NCBI RefSeq assembly: GCF_963666675.1
Contig: NZ_OY762929.1
Span: 496,001-560,000 of the forward strand
From: an uncultured Desulfobacter sp.
GTDB taxonomy: Bacteria; Desulfobacterota; Desulfobacteria; Desulfobacterales; Desulfobacteraceae
Direction of reading: 5' to 3'
DNA length: 64,000 nt
The position numbers and the translations under genes are program-made. This document shows, in pieces, positions 32,245 to 40,407 of the stretch (position 1 is the first letter of the stretch; every line of letters begins with the position of its first letter). The notes beneath the pieces are model-generated. The model worked only from the letters and a program-made list of their open reading frames with translations. It ran no database searches and was not told the origin of the DNA.

Positions 32245-33093
32245 TTAATGTACGTCCGGGAACAATGCTCGGGCATTTTCTCCGAGCACCATCTGTTTTT
32301 GTTCTAATGTCAGTTGTGCCTGGTCAAGGTCCTTGTAGTACCTGTCAGGGGTGAGCAGGGGGTAATCCGTGCCGAACAAAATTTTATCCAGAACCCCGGC
32401 GCTGACCGCCATGTCGTAGATCTGCGGGGCATAAAGAAATACGGATGCAGCCGTATCATACCAGACGTTTTTAAGCCGTTCTTTCATCTGGCGCTTCATG
32501 ACGTGGTAAAAGAAGATGCCTCCGCCCCAGTGGGCAAGGATGATTTTATTGTCTGGAAAACTTCGGGCCAGATGATCAATTTGCCCAAGGGTAATCGGTG
32601 TTTTCCCCGGATAGTGATGACCCACAGGCTCGTTGGTATGGATCATACACGGTAAATTCCCCTTGGCCTGAAGTACTTCCATCACAGGTGTCAAAAACCG
32701 GATGGCCCGGTCGTCAATGCCGGACAGGTAAAAGGCCAGTTCCCCCACACCGCTAAGCCCTGCATCAATACAACGTTCCGCCTCTTTTGCACCACCTTCC
32801 CAGGCCAGGTCAAAACAGGCCAGACCCCGCAACCGTTTGGGGTGGGCCGTGACCGCCTCAATGATCGCATCATTGTTTCGTTTTGCGTATTCCGGGTGAC
32901 GCCATGGAAATCCGAAAATAAAGGATACATCCACCTGATGCGTGTCCATGGTCTCTATCAGTTGGGACGCCGTTGTGATTTTGGACTTTGGAGAATCATA
33001 TAAAAGTGTAAATTCAGGCTCCCCCTCAAAGAACGGAGCCCTGTTATCTGCAATGTCCTGGAAAAAAAGATGGGTATGAACATCAATAATCAC
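32245..33093 (-). CDS. Amidohydrolase (Amidohydro_2 family)
   Basis: A 282-residue metal-dependent hydrolase with a TIM-barrel fold. The metal motif is at the start (IIDVHTHLFFQD), then FIFGFPWRHPEYAKRN, LACFDLAWEGGAKEAERC, CMIHTNEPVGHHYPGK, KIILAHWGGGIFFYHVM and KILFGTDYPLL (the last Asp of the site). This order fits the ACMSD/resorcylate-decarboxylase-like branch, which includes hydrolases and decarboxylases. GTG at 33093 gives the right N-terminus and has GGGGA upstream; an open frame continues to 33162 but adds a poorly conserved leader. It is divergent from the precorrin-2 dehydrogenase gene. The substrate is unknown. Confidence 0.83.
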   Translation of the reverse strand: MIIDVHTHLFFQDIADNRAPFFEGEPEFTLLYDSPKSKITTASQLIETMDTHQVDVSFIFGFPWRHPEYAKRNNDAIIEAVTAHPKRLRGLACFDLAWEGGAKEAERCIDAGLSGVGELAFYLSGIDDRAIRFLTPVMEVLQAKGNLPCMIHTNEPVGHHYPGKTPITLGQIDHLARSFPDNKIILAHWGGGIFFYHVMKRQMKERLKNVWYDTAASVFLYAPQIYDMAVSAGVLDKILFGTDYPLLTPDRYYKDLDQAQLTLEQKQMVLGENARALFPDVH

Positions 33094-33187
33094 GGCATTG
33101 TCCCCAAAAGGATAAGCATTGAAAAAAACTAATAGGCAATATATATTAAACCCCCTGCTCAAACAAGGGCGAATAAGGGATGAGGTG

Positions 33188-33862
33188 ATGGATTACTATC
33201 CGATTTTTTTAGATGTTAAAGACAGAAACTGCCTTGTGGCCGGCGGCGGGGCTGTGGGAACTCGAAAGGCCTTGGGCCTTGCCCGGGCAGGTGCGCGGGT
33301 GACCGTGGTCAGCCTTGGGTTTTCAGATAAATTGTTAAATCCGGCCTTGGGCGCCATCACCCGAAAAGAAAAAGAATTTGAAGATTCGGATCTGGACGGC
33401 ATGAGCCTGGCTTTTGCCGCCACAGATAACATGCAGTTAAATGCCAGGATACGCCAGGCTGCACAAAAGAGAAATATATTGTGCAACATTGCCGACGGCC
33501 GGGACAAAGGGGATTTTATCCTGCCGGCCGTGGTGGACAGAGGTGATCTGTTGTTTGCCGTATCTACCTGCGGTGCAAGTCCGGCCCTTTCAAGACGCCT
33601 GCGTATGGCCATTGAATCAGATTTCGGGCCGGAATACGGCGTACTTGCCACCCTTCTCGGCCGCATCAGAGCCGTTTTACTGGCGAAGGGACATGATCCC
33701 AAGGGCCACCGTAAAATTTTTCGTGCCCTGCTTGATGCTGATTTGCCCGAAAAGATTGCCGCAGGACAAACCAGGCAGATTAATGCCGTGCTTGCCAAGG
33801 TGCTGGATGAGGGGTTTTGCCTTGAAACGCTTATGCCCGATTTCAATACCAGGGAGTTGTAA
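33188..33862 (+). CDS. Precorrin-2 dehydrogenase / sirohydrochlorin ferrochelatase (Met8p/CysG N-terminal)
   Basis: A 224-residue NAD-dependent enzyme that oxidises precorrin-2 to sirohydrochlorin. It begins MDYYPIFLDVKDRNCLVAGGG, with the Rossmann loop GGGAVGTRKALGLARAGARVTVVS and AVSTCGASPALSRRLRMAIE (the conserved S-T-x-G-x-S-P motif). Siroheme is needed for dissimilatory sulfite reductase and is a precursor of heme in sulfate reducers. ATG at 33188 has GGGATGAGG just upstream; an earlier ATG at 33119 would add 23 unmatched residues. It leads a run with a CcsA-like gene and hemA, five and 25 bp apart. Confidence 0.9.
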   Translation: MDYYPIFLDVKDRNCLVAGGGAVGTRKALGLARAGARVTVVSLGFSDKLLNPALGAITRKEKEFEDSDLDGMSLAFAATDNMQLNARIRQAAQKRNILCNIADGRDKGDFILPAVVDRGDLLFAVSTCGASPALSRRLRMAIESDFGPEYGVLATLLGRIRAVLLAKGHDPKGHRKIFRALLDADLPEKIAAGQTRQINAVLAKVLDEGFCLETLMPDFNTREL

Positions 33863-33867
33863 TTTTT

Positions 33868-34695
33868 ATGAATATTCCTTTTATCCTCTTACAGTGCGCA
33901 ACGTTTTTTTATCTGGTCAGTACGGCCGGGTATTTCTGCTATCTGTTCCACCAGAAAGACCGTATCCAGCAGACCGCCTTCGGGGCTGTGGGTGTGGGGG
34001 CCGTGGTGCATCTGTTTGCCATTGTTCTGCAAAGTGCGGCACTGGGCGGGCTGCCCATCTACACCCTTGGCCAGAGCCTGTCCATGTCAGGGCTCTCCCT
34101 TGCCGCCATGTTCATCTACACCCAGTACCGGTTCCGTTTAAAAATTTTAGGTGTGTATGCCACCGCCATGATCAGTGTCCTGATGCTTGCCTCTCTTTTG
34201 CTGCCCGAGGCGGCCAAGGCGCCGGACACAATATATAAGGGCATTTTCTTTTACGGACACATTATCCTCATTTTCACCGGGGAGGCCATGCTGGCCCTGG
34301 CCTGCGGGGCAGGGATACTCTATCTGATTCAAGAGCAGGGCATCAAAGGTAAAAGTCCGGGATTCTTTTTCAAGCGGCTGCCCTCTTTGGATTTTCTGGA
34401 TGCCGTCTCCTATACCTGTGTAACCACAGGGTTTGCGTTGCTGACCTTCGGGCTTGTTACCGGCTTTATTTATGCCAGGTCCGTGTGGGGCAGCTTCTGG
34501 CGCTGGGATGTCAAAGAGGTGTTTTCCCTGGGGGCCTGGCTGGTGTATGCGGCACTGCTGCACCTGCGGCTCTATTCGGGCTGGCGGGGGCGCAACTCCG
34601 CGGTCATGTCCGTCATTGGTTTTGTGATATTAATTTTTACCTTCCTGGGGGTGAATTTTTTCCTTGGCGGGCATCACCAGGGGTTTACCCAGTAA
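33868..34695 (+). CDS. CcsA/HemX-like cytochrome c assembly membrane protein
   Basis: A 275-residue inner-membrane protein with about eight hydrophobic segments. The tryptophan-rich WWD-like motif is WGSFWRWDVKEVFSLGAWLVYA (about residues 208-229), which binds heme in CcsA/CcmC/CcmF proteins. Conserved His residues are at AVVHLFAIV, FFYGHIILI and ALLHLRLYS. Between precorrin-2 dehydrogenase and hemA this resembles the hemX position of Gram-positive bacteria, where HemX affects HemA levels. It may therefore serve heme delivery for cytochrome c or regulation of HemA; the sequence does not decide which. Confidence 0.88.
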   Translation: MNIPFILLQCATFFYLVSTAGYFCYLFHQKDRIQQTAFGAVGVGAVVHLFAIVLQSAALGGLPIYTLGQSLSMSGLSLAAMFIYTQYRFRLKILGVYATAMISVLMLASLLLPEAAKAPDTIYKGIFFYGHIILIFTGEAMLALACGAGILYLIQEQGIKGKSPGFFFKRLPSLDFLDAVSYTCVTTGFALLTFGLVTGFIYARSVWGSFWRWDVKEVFSLGAWLVYAALLHLRLYSGWRGRNSAVMSVIGFVILIFTFLGVNFFLGGHHQGFTQ

Positions 34696-34720
34696 GATAC
34701 AGGACGCAGATTAACCCATT

Positions 34721-36016
34721 ATGCCAAATATAATTCTGATTGGTGCCAACCATAAAACCGCACCTGTGGAGCTTCGGGAAAAACTCTCTTTTTCCCAGGA
34801 ACAGATTGAAACGGCCCTGGAATTTATAAAGCAGGATTCAGGTATCAAGGAAGGGCTGGTTGTTTCAACCTGCAATCGACTGGAGTTTTTATATATTCCC
34901 AAGGCCGGAGATAAAGAAAATAACGACAGAGTTGATGCCGTTCTCGCATTTATTTCTGAACTCAAGCAACTGCCTGTTTCAGAATTCAAAGCATCCCTGT
35001 ACATCCATACCGATGATGATGCCGTCCGGCATCTGTTTTGCGTGGCCGCAAGCCTTGATTCCATGGTGGTGGGGGAGCCCCAGATTCTGGGACAGGTGAA
35101 AAAGGCTTATAAAACCGCCGTAAATGCAGGCAGTTCAGGGGTTTTGCTCAACCGCCTGATGCACAAATCCTTTTCCGTGGCCAAGCGGGTGAGAAAACAG
35201 ACCGGTATTGGTGATAATGCCGTATCCATCTCCTATGCCGCCATTGAACTTGCCCATAAGATTTTTGCCGATCTTGCCACCAAAAGCGTGATGCTCATCG
35301 GGGCAGGGGAGATGGCCGAACTTGCCGTTGAACATCTGTTGGCCCATCAGGTTAAAGAGATTGTGGTGGCCAACCGTACATTCAAAAATGCTTTGGAACT
35401 GGCCCGCAAGTTCAACGGCCAGGCAGTCCAGTACGAGGAGCGGGAAGCGGCGCTGGCCGATGTGGATATCATTATCAGTTCCACCGGGGCCACGGAATAT
35501 GTGTTGACCCGGGACCAGGTCAAAGGCATCATGAAAAAACGGCAGCATAAAACCCTCTTTTTTATCGATATTGCCGTGCCCCGGGATATTGATCCCCGGA
35601 TAAATAAAATTTCCAATGCCTATGTGTATGACATTGACGATTTGAGAAATATTGTTGAAACAAATATCAGCCAGCGGGAACAGGAGACCATCCGGGCCCA
35701 ACGGTTTGTGGAAGAAGCCTTGCTGGCCTTCCGGCGGTGGCTGGACGAACTGGCCGTGGTGCCGACCATCAAAGCCATCAACCGGAAAATGACGGATATT
35801 GTGACTCTGGAGTGCGAGAAAACCCTGGCAGGGCTCGCCCATCTGTCAAAGGATGATGCCGAATCCATCCGGAGGATGACAAGGGCCATTGCGTCCCGGG
35901 CCATCCATGATCCCATTTTATTTTTGCGTAACACCGGTGATCACCGGGACGATTCCTTGTATTTGAACATCGCCAGGCAACTGTTCAATCTGGACATCCC
36001 GGATCACAATTACTAA
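34721..36016 (+). CDS. hemA: Glutamyl-tRNA reductase
   Basis: A 431-residue enzyme, the first step of the C5 tetrapyrrole pathway: glutamyl-tRNA(Glu) is reduced to glutamate-1-semialdehyde with NADPH. The catalytic Cys is in VVSTCNRLEFLY. Other motifs are SMVVGEPQILGQVKKAY, the NADPH loop VMLIGAGEMAELAVEHLL, IVVANRTFKNALELA, FIDIAVPRDIDPRI and the C-terminal dimerisation helix. It follows the CcsA-like gene by 25 bp and should be cotranscribed with it. The stop codon is the first base triplet of repeat copy D. No heme-regulation motif is visible in the sequence. Confidence 0.95.
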   Translation: MPNIILIGANHKTAPVELREKLSFSQEQIETALEFIKQDSGIKEGLVVSTCNRLEFLYIPKAGDKENNDRVDAVLAFISELKQLPVSEFKASLYIHTDDDAVRHLFCVAASLDSMVVGEPQILGQVKKAYKTAVNAGSSGVLLNRLMHKSFSVAKRVRKQTGIGDNAVSISYAAIELAHKIFADLATKSVMLIGAGEMAELAVEHLLAHQVKEIVVANRTFKNALELARKFNGQAVQYEEREAALADVDIIISSTGATEYVLTRDQVKGIMKKRQHKTLFFIDIAVPRDIDPRINKISNAYVYDIDDLRNIVETNISQREQETIRAQRFVEEALLAFRRWLDELAVVPTIKAINRKMTDIVTLECEKTLAGLAHLSKDDAESIRRMTRAIASRAIHDPILFLRNTGDHRDDSLYLNIARQLFNLDIPDHNY

Positions 36017-36076
36017 CGGCCATGGGCCGACCCGGCATATCAGCTGTCGGGCAAGCCCCCAGCAACGTTTGAAAGA
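36014..36076 (-). repeat. Dispersed palindromic repeat family, copy D
   Basis: TAACGGCCATGGGCCGACCC, then GGCATATCAGCTGTCGGGC, and CCCCCAGCAACGTTTGAAAG. The left half matches copy A base for base at the start (TAACGGCCATGGGC) and has the same GCATATCA centre. It begins with the hemA stop codon. A short stem TCCGG/CCGGA followed by TTTTT at about 36079-36105 may end the hemA transcript just after it. Confidence 0.7.
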
Positions 36077-36121
36077 TCCGGATAACTTTACCCGGACCTT
36101 TTTATGAAAAAGGCGATCTAA

Positions 36122-38437
36122 ATGAAACTGTTAAGACGGCTCATCATTTTTTTATTGTTGTGCGCATGTCTGGCGTTCATTGGCTATGCTTATCTTATCA
36201 ACCATCAAGTCGCCCAGCGGTTTAAGGATCGGTTGTGGGATATCCCGGCCAAGGTGTATGCAAGGCCCATGACCCTCTATCCGGGGTTGCGGCTTTCGGC
36301 CAAAGCCCTTGGGCAGGAGTTGGACCTGATGGGATACCGCAGGGTCTCCACCCAGGCGCAGCTGACGGTGCCGGGAACTTACACCCGTTACCAGGGGCGG
36401 TTTGTTCTCAATTGCAGGCCCTTTGATTTCGGCAGCCGGCGTCGCCCCATGCGGCGCATTGAACTCACCATCTCCCGCGGCAGTATCGCCCGTCTTAAAT
36501 CTTCAAACAACACGGCCGACATGGAGCAGCTGGATCCGGTGCTCATTGGACAGTTCTACCCCTCTTCCATGGAAGATCGTGTGCTGGTGAATACCGAAGA
36601 TATTCCGGAACTGCTCAAAAAGACTATTGTTGCCGTGGAGGATAAAAATTTTTATTCCCACTACGGCATTGATTTTAAGTCCATTTTCCGGGCCATTGTG
36701 GTCAACGTCCGGGAGGGCAAATTCACCCAGGGCGCCAGTACCCTGACCCAGCAGCTGGCGAAAAATTTTTTTCTTTCCCCTGAAAAAACACTGAAACGAA
36801 AGCTCAGCGAAGCCTTTGTGGCGGCCGCCATTGAGCGCCAGTACACAAAGAATGAAATTCTTGAGGCGTATATCAATGAAGTCTATTTAGGCCAGGACGG
36901 GGCCCGGGCCATACACGGGTTTGGGTTGGCTGCCCAGTTTTATTTCGGCAAGTCCCTGGACCTGCTCTCTCCCGGGGAGACGGCGCTTTTGGTGGGCATG
37001 CTCAAGGGTCCGTCCGTTTACAATCCAAGGGTGCATGTAGAGCGGACCACGGCCCGGCGAAATACGGTAATTGGCCTCATGGCGGATCAGGGGCTGATTT
37101 CAGCTGCCCAGCGGGCTAAATTGCTTGGCAGCCCCCTTGGCGTTATACCGGTTCCCCGGCAATGGCGCTTTCCCTTTTACCTGGATCTGGTGAAGCGCAG
37201 GCTGCTCACAGAGTACCGTGAAAAAGATTTAAAAACCATGGGCTTGCGTATTTTTACCCCCTTTGATCCTCTGGTGCAGCTGGCGGCGGAAAGGGGGGTA
37301 AGCGATTTTATGGCGGGTAGAAATTCAAAGCTTGAGGCCGGGGTGGTGGTCACGGCCTGCGCCACCAATGAGATCCAGGCCCTGGTGGGGGGAAAGGAAC
37401 CCAAATTTCAGGGGTTCAACCGCGCCCTGGATGCAAAGCGACCCATTGGCTCTCTGGTGAAGCCTGCGGTATATCTTTCGGCACTGGAACGCTCTGACCG
37501 GTATACACTGGTGACCCAGATTGATGACGGACCGGTGTCTCTGAAAAGCGGCGGCCAAATCTGGAAGCCCATGAATTATGACCGGACATTCCACGGGGAA
37601 ATACCGTTATACCAGGGCCTGGTTCACTCCTATAATACGGCCACGGTCAGGCTTGGCATGGATCTTGGCCTGGAGACGGTGTTTGCAACCATGGAGCAGT
37701 TGGGGTTCAGGCCTTCCTCCCCGCTTGTGCCTGCCATGCTTCTGGGCAGTTTCGAGATGACGCCGGTTCAGGTTGCCCAGGTTTACCACACCATGGCTTC
37801 TGGGGGATTTTACACCCCGGCCCGGGTCATAAACGCCGTGTATACCCCGCAGGGGGAGACGCTTCAGCGTTATCCGCTGCAGATTGAACAGCACCTGGAC
37901 CCGGGCGCCGTATTCCTGGTGGATAAAACACTCCAGGCCGTGGTCAGGGAAGGTACCGGACGATCTTTATCCCGATGGCTCTCCCCGGATCTGGGCATTG
38001 CCGGAAAGACCGGTACCACCAATGATCTGAGGGATACCTGGTTTGCCGGATTTTCCGGAAACCGCCTGGCCGTGGTTTGGGTGGGCAGGGATGACAACAA
38101 GTCCACAGGCCTCACCGGGGCAACGGGGGCCATGCCGGTGTTTGGCCGGACCATGTCGCAGATCCCCAACACGCCCTTGGTTTTGACGCCGCCGGACAAT
38201 ATTGAGTGGGCGGTGGTCAATCCCCAGACCGGGCTTGCCACCCATAACAATGCACCGGGAGCCCTTGCCGTGCCGTTTATCCGAGGCTCTGCGCCTGTTG
38301 AGTCTGATGCCGTTCCCGATTCTGTTCCTGAAGCCGTTTCTCCTGATTCGGCAACACCCCCCGGGGCTAACAATCAACCGGTGCAGAAAAAAAAGCCGCG
38401 ATATTTCATTGACTGGCTCAAGGATGTCTTCAAATGA
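36122..38437 (+). CDS. mrcB: Bifunctional peptidoglycan synthase, PBP1B type
   Basis: A 771-residue class A penicillin-binding protein that polymerises glycan strands and crosslinks peptides in the periplasm. TM is at about residues 8-28, followed by a UB2H-like domain (WDIPAKVYARPMTLYPGLRL). The glycosyltransferase has EDKNFYSHYGIDFKSIFRA, GASTLTQQLAKNFFLSPEKT, and AYINEVYLGQDGARAIHGF. The transpeptidase has the catalytic S-x-x-K in KRPIGSLVKPAVYL, S-Y-N in GLVHSYNTATVRL and K-T-G in AGKTGTTNDLRDTWFAGF. The Pro/Ala-rich tail (about 715-760) is low complexity. The UB2H domain suggests activation by an LpoB-like lipoprotein; the next gene encodes a lipoprotein. Confidence 0.93.
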   Translation: MKLLRRLIIFLLLCACLAFIGYAYLINHQVAQRFKDRLWDIPAKVYARPMTLYPGLRLSAKALGQELDLMGYRRVSTQAQLTVPGTYTRYQGRFVLNCRPFDFGSRRRPMRRIELTISRGSIARLKSSNNTADMEQLDPVLIGQFYPSSMEDRVLVNTEDIPELLKKTIVAVEDKNFYSHYGIDFKSIFRAIVVNVREGKFTQGASTLTQQLAKNFFLSPEKTLKRKLSEAFVAAAIERQYTKNEILEAYINEVYLGQDGARAIHGFGLAAQFYFGKSLDLLSPGETALLVGMLKGPSVYNPRVHVERTTARRNTVIGLMADQGLISAAQRAKLLGSPLGVIPVPRQWRFPFYLDLVKRRLLTEYREKDLKTMGLRIFTPFDPLVQLAAERGVSDFMAGRNSKLEAGVVVTACATNEIQALVGGKEPKFQGFNRALDAKRPIGSLVKPAVYLSALERSDRYTLVTQIDDGPVSLKSGGQIWKPMNYDRTFHGEIPLYQGLVHSYNTATVRLGMDLGLETVFATMEQLGFRPSSPLVPAMLLGSFEMTPVQVAQVYHTMASGGFYTPARVINAVYTPQGETLQRYPLQIEQHLDPGAVFLVDKTLQAVVREGTGRSLSRWLSPDLGIAGKTGTTNDLRDTWFAGFSGNRLAVVWVGRDDNKSTGLTGATGAMPVFGRTMSQIPNTPLVLTPPDNIEWAVVNPQTGLATHNNAPGALAVPFIRGSAPVESDAVPDSVPEAVSPDSATPPGANNQPVQKKKPRYFIDWLKDVFK

Positions 38438-38937
38438 AAAAAATTTGTTTTTATCTCATGGTGTTGGCACTTATGGTGTTATCCGCCTGTGCACAAAAAA
38501 GACCTGTGTCTATGCCCCAGTCCCATCTGCCCCCTGAATCGGTTCCTGAAATGGGAGGGGCTGTGCCGGATCAAACCACTGTGCCCGATGATTCGGCTGT
38601 TGGGGATAAAGGGCAGGGGGGCAATCCGCTGTTGTCTGCGGTGCGACCTGTTCAGCGTCCCCGGCCTGCTGCGTTGAGCCGGATGATTAAAAATGCTGAA
38701 AATAAACTGAAGAACAAGCAGCCCCAGCGCGCCTTTTCCATCCTGGAGCAGGCCTTGTACATTGACGGCCAGGACCCGCTGGTCTGGCACCTGATGGCAA
38801 GGGCTCAGCTGGACCAGGGTAATGTGGTCCAGGCGGTTTCACTGGCAAAAAAATCCAACAGCCTGGCGGCCGCCTATCCGGACGTAAAGGAAAAAAACGC
38901 AGCGCTTCTTCGCAAAGCCCAGGGCGGCTACAATTAA
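38434..38937 (+). CDS. TPR-type lipoprotein, possible activator of the preceding synthase
   Basis: A 167-residue lipoprotein. The signal peptide ends in L-S-A-C (about residues 16-19, VLSACAQKRPVS). A Pro/Ser-rich linker covers about 20-80. The C-terminal half has two or more TPR-like helix pairs: NAENKLKNKQPQRAFSILEQ and PLVWHLMARAQLDQGNVVQA. ATGA overlaps the end of the PBP1B gene, so the two are translated together. LpoA/LpoB-type lipoproteins activate class A PBPs in enterobacteria, and LpoA contains TPR repeats, so an activator role is plausible but unproven. The sequence does not match LpoB. Confidence 0.78.
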   Translation: MKKICFYLMVLALMVLSACAQKRPVSMPQSHLPPESVPEMGGAVPDQTTVPDDSAVGDKGQGGNPLLSAVRPVQRPRPAALSRMIKNAENKLKNKQPQRAFSILEQALYIDGQDPLVWHLMARAQLDQGNVVQAVSLAKKSNSLAAAYPDVKEKNAALLRKAQGGYN

Positions 38938-39011
38938 ATATTTCGATAATTTAGGCTTTTAATTTATGCTGTAATCCTGTATGTATATCGGCTTGTTTTT
39001 TAACCGTTAAA

Positions 39012-39032
39012 TATCCCGGTGATCCCGGGATA
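39012..39032. repeat. Short hairpin before the Hsp70-like gene
   Basis: TATCCCGG (39012-39019) pairs with CCGGGATA (39025-39032) around five bases. It lies 16 bases before the ATG of the Hsp70-like gene, near its ribosome site (CAGGAAAG), so it could affect translation or mark the end of the upstream transcript. Confidence 0.45.
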
Positions 39033-39047
39033 CTCTCAGGAAAGCGT

Positions 39048-40331
39048 ATGTCCCCTACATTTGGCATTGATTTTGGCACATCCAATTCTGCTTTGGCTGC
39101 AAGTGTTGACGGCCAGGTTCAACTTCTGGATATCGATCCGGGTAACCCCCTTTCAAATTCTTTAAAATCCATTCTCTATTTTATAAAAGAAGAGGGGCAG
39201 AGTTTGTCCTTTGTGGGCTATGAAGGGGTCAAACAATATATCGACAACGGCGCCGAAGGCCGGTATATGCAGTCGATTAAATCTTTTTTGTCGGATACCT
39301 CCTTTCAAAAGACAAATGTCTACGGTAAAAATTACACCATAGAAGAGCTGATCGCATATTTGCTCAAGACCATGAAAGAGCGGGGGGAAAGGCTTATCGG
39401 CCGGGAGGTGGATCAGGTGGTACTCGGCCGGCCGGTTGTTTTTTCCGAGGACCAGGAACGGGAAACTACCGCCACCCGGCGGCTGATTAAGTCGGCCCGG
39501 CTTGCCGGATTCAAGGAGATCTCCCTGCAGATGGAGCCGGTGGCCGCTGCCCGGGCCTATGAGAACAGCCTGGCGGAAAACCAGGAGCAGATTGTCCTGG
39601 TGGGTGATTTTGGTGCCGGCAGTTCCGATTTCACCGTGCTCAGGGTCGGCCATTCGTCCCAGGCCGGGGAGAGGGAAAAGGATATTCTTTCCGTAGGCGG
39701 GCTTTATATCGGCGGTGATAATTTTGATGCCCTGATCATGCGACACAAGGTGGCAAAGCACTATGGCACGGATGTTAAAGTCAAATCCATGTTCAGTGAT
39801 AATCTGACGGGACTGTCACCCCTGGTGTTGAGCCATCTGATGCAATGGCACAGGATTCCATGGCTACGGCGGCCCCAGACCCTCAGCAGTATTAAAGAAC
39901 TCAAGGTCGGCGCATCACTTAGGGACAAGCGCCTGCTGGAGAACCTGGAACGGTTGATCGACGATAACTATGGATATCTGTTATTCCGTGCCATTGAATC
40001 CGCCAAATGCCGTCTGTCCGACCATGACGATGCCGCTGTAATGTTCAATGACTATGGCATCACCATTGAAGAGCTTGTGACAAGAACGGCATTTGAAGAG
40101 ATGATCCAGACGCTGGTTGGCAAGATAGACGCCTGCGTGGCGGATACCCTTGCCGATGCGGGTGTCGGGCCCGAACAGATCAATGCCGTGTTTTTGACCG
40201 GCGGATCTTCGTATATCCCGTTGATCAGAGCCATATTTGAATCCCGGCTGGGGGCGGATAAGATCAAAACCGCCGATGCGTTTACCAGTGTGGCCTATGG
40301 GCTTGGTCTTGAGGCGAGCTTGATAGAATAA
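39048..40331 (+). CDS. Hsp70-family chaperone-like protein (YegD type)
   Basis: A 427-residue actin-fold ATPase of the Hsp70 family without the substrate-binding domain, as in E. coli YegD. Phosphate 1 is FGIDFGTSNSALAAS, phosphate 2 VGDFGAGSSDFTVLR, and the adenosine motif VFLTGGSSYIPLIRAIFES. Between them are AGFKEISLQMEPVAAARAYE and SVGGLYIGGDNFDALIM, typical of the fold. Such proteins bind ATP but their clients are unknown. CAGGAAAG precedes the ATG. It stands alone, oriented as the PBP gene, 110 bp after the lipoprotein. Confidence 0.9.
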   Translation: MSPTFGIDFGTSNSALAASVDGQVQLLDIDPGNPLSNSLKSILYFIKEEGQSLSFVGYEGVKQYIDNGAEGRYMQSIKSFLSDTSFQKTNVYGKNYTIEELIAYLLKTMKERGERLIGREVDQVVLGRPVVFSEDQERETTATRRLIKSARLAGFKEISLQMEPVAAARAYENSLAENQEQIVLVGDFGAGSSDFTVLRVGHSSQAGEREKDILSVGGLYIGGDNFDALIMRHKVAKHYGTDVKVKSMFSDNLTGLSPLVLSHLMQWHRIPWLRRPQTLSSIKELKVGASLRDKRLLENLERLIDDNYGYLLFRAIESAKCRLSDHDDAAVMFNDYGITIEELVTRTAFEEMIQTLVGKIDACVADTLADAGVGPEQINAVFLTGGSSYIPLIRAIFESRLGADKIKTADAFTSVAYGLGLEASLIE

Positions 40332-40407
40332 CCCATAATAGCGGCGAATCCTTTGGATTCACCCCACGGGGTGAGGAGGGCGTTATATTGCAGACGCTTG
40401 GCCATAC

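Noticed and set aside
33196..33846. Minus-strand frame of 216 codons
   Set aside because: Fully antisense to precorrin-2 dehydrogenase; Ser/Arg-rich text typical of a shadow frame.
33441..34238. Plus-strand frame of 265 codons bridging two genes
   Set aside because: It overlaps precorrin-2 dehydrogenase and the CcsA-like gene in another frame; both real genes have clear motifs.
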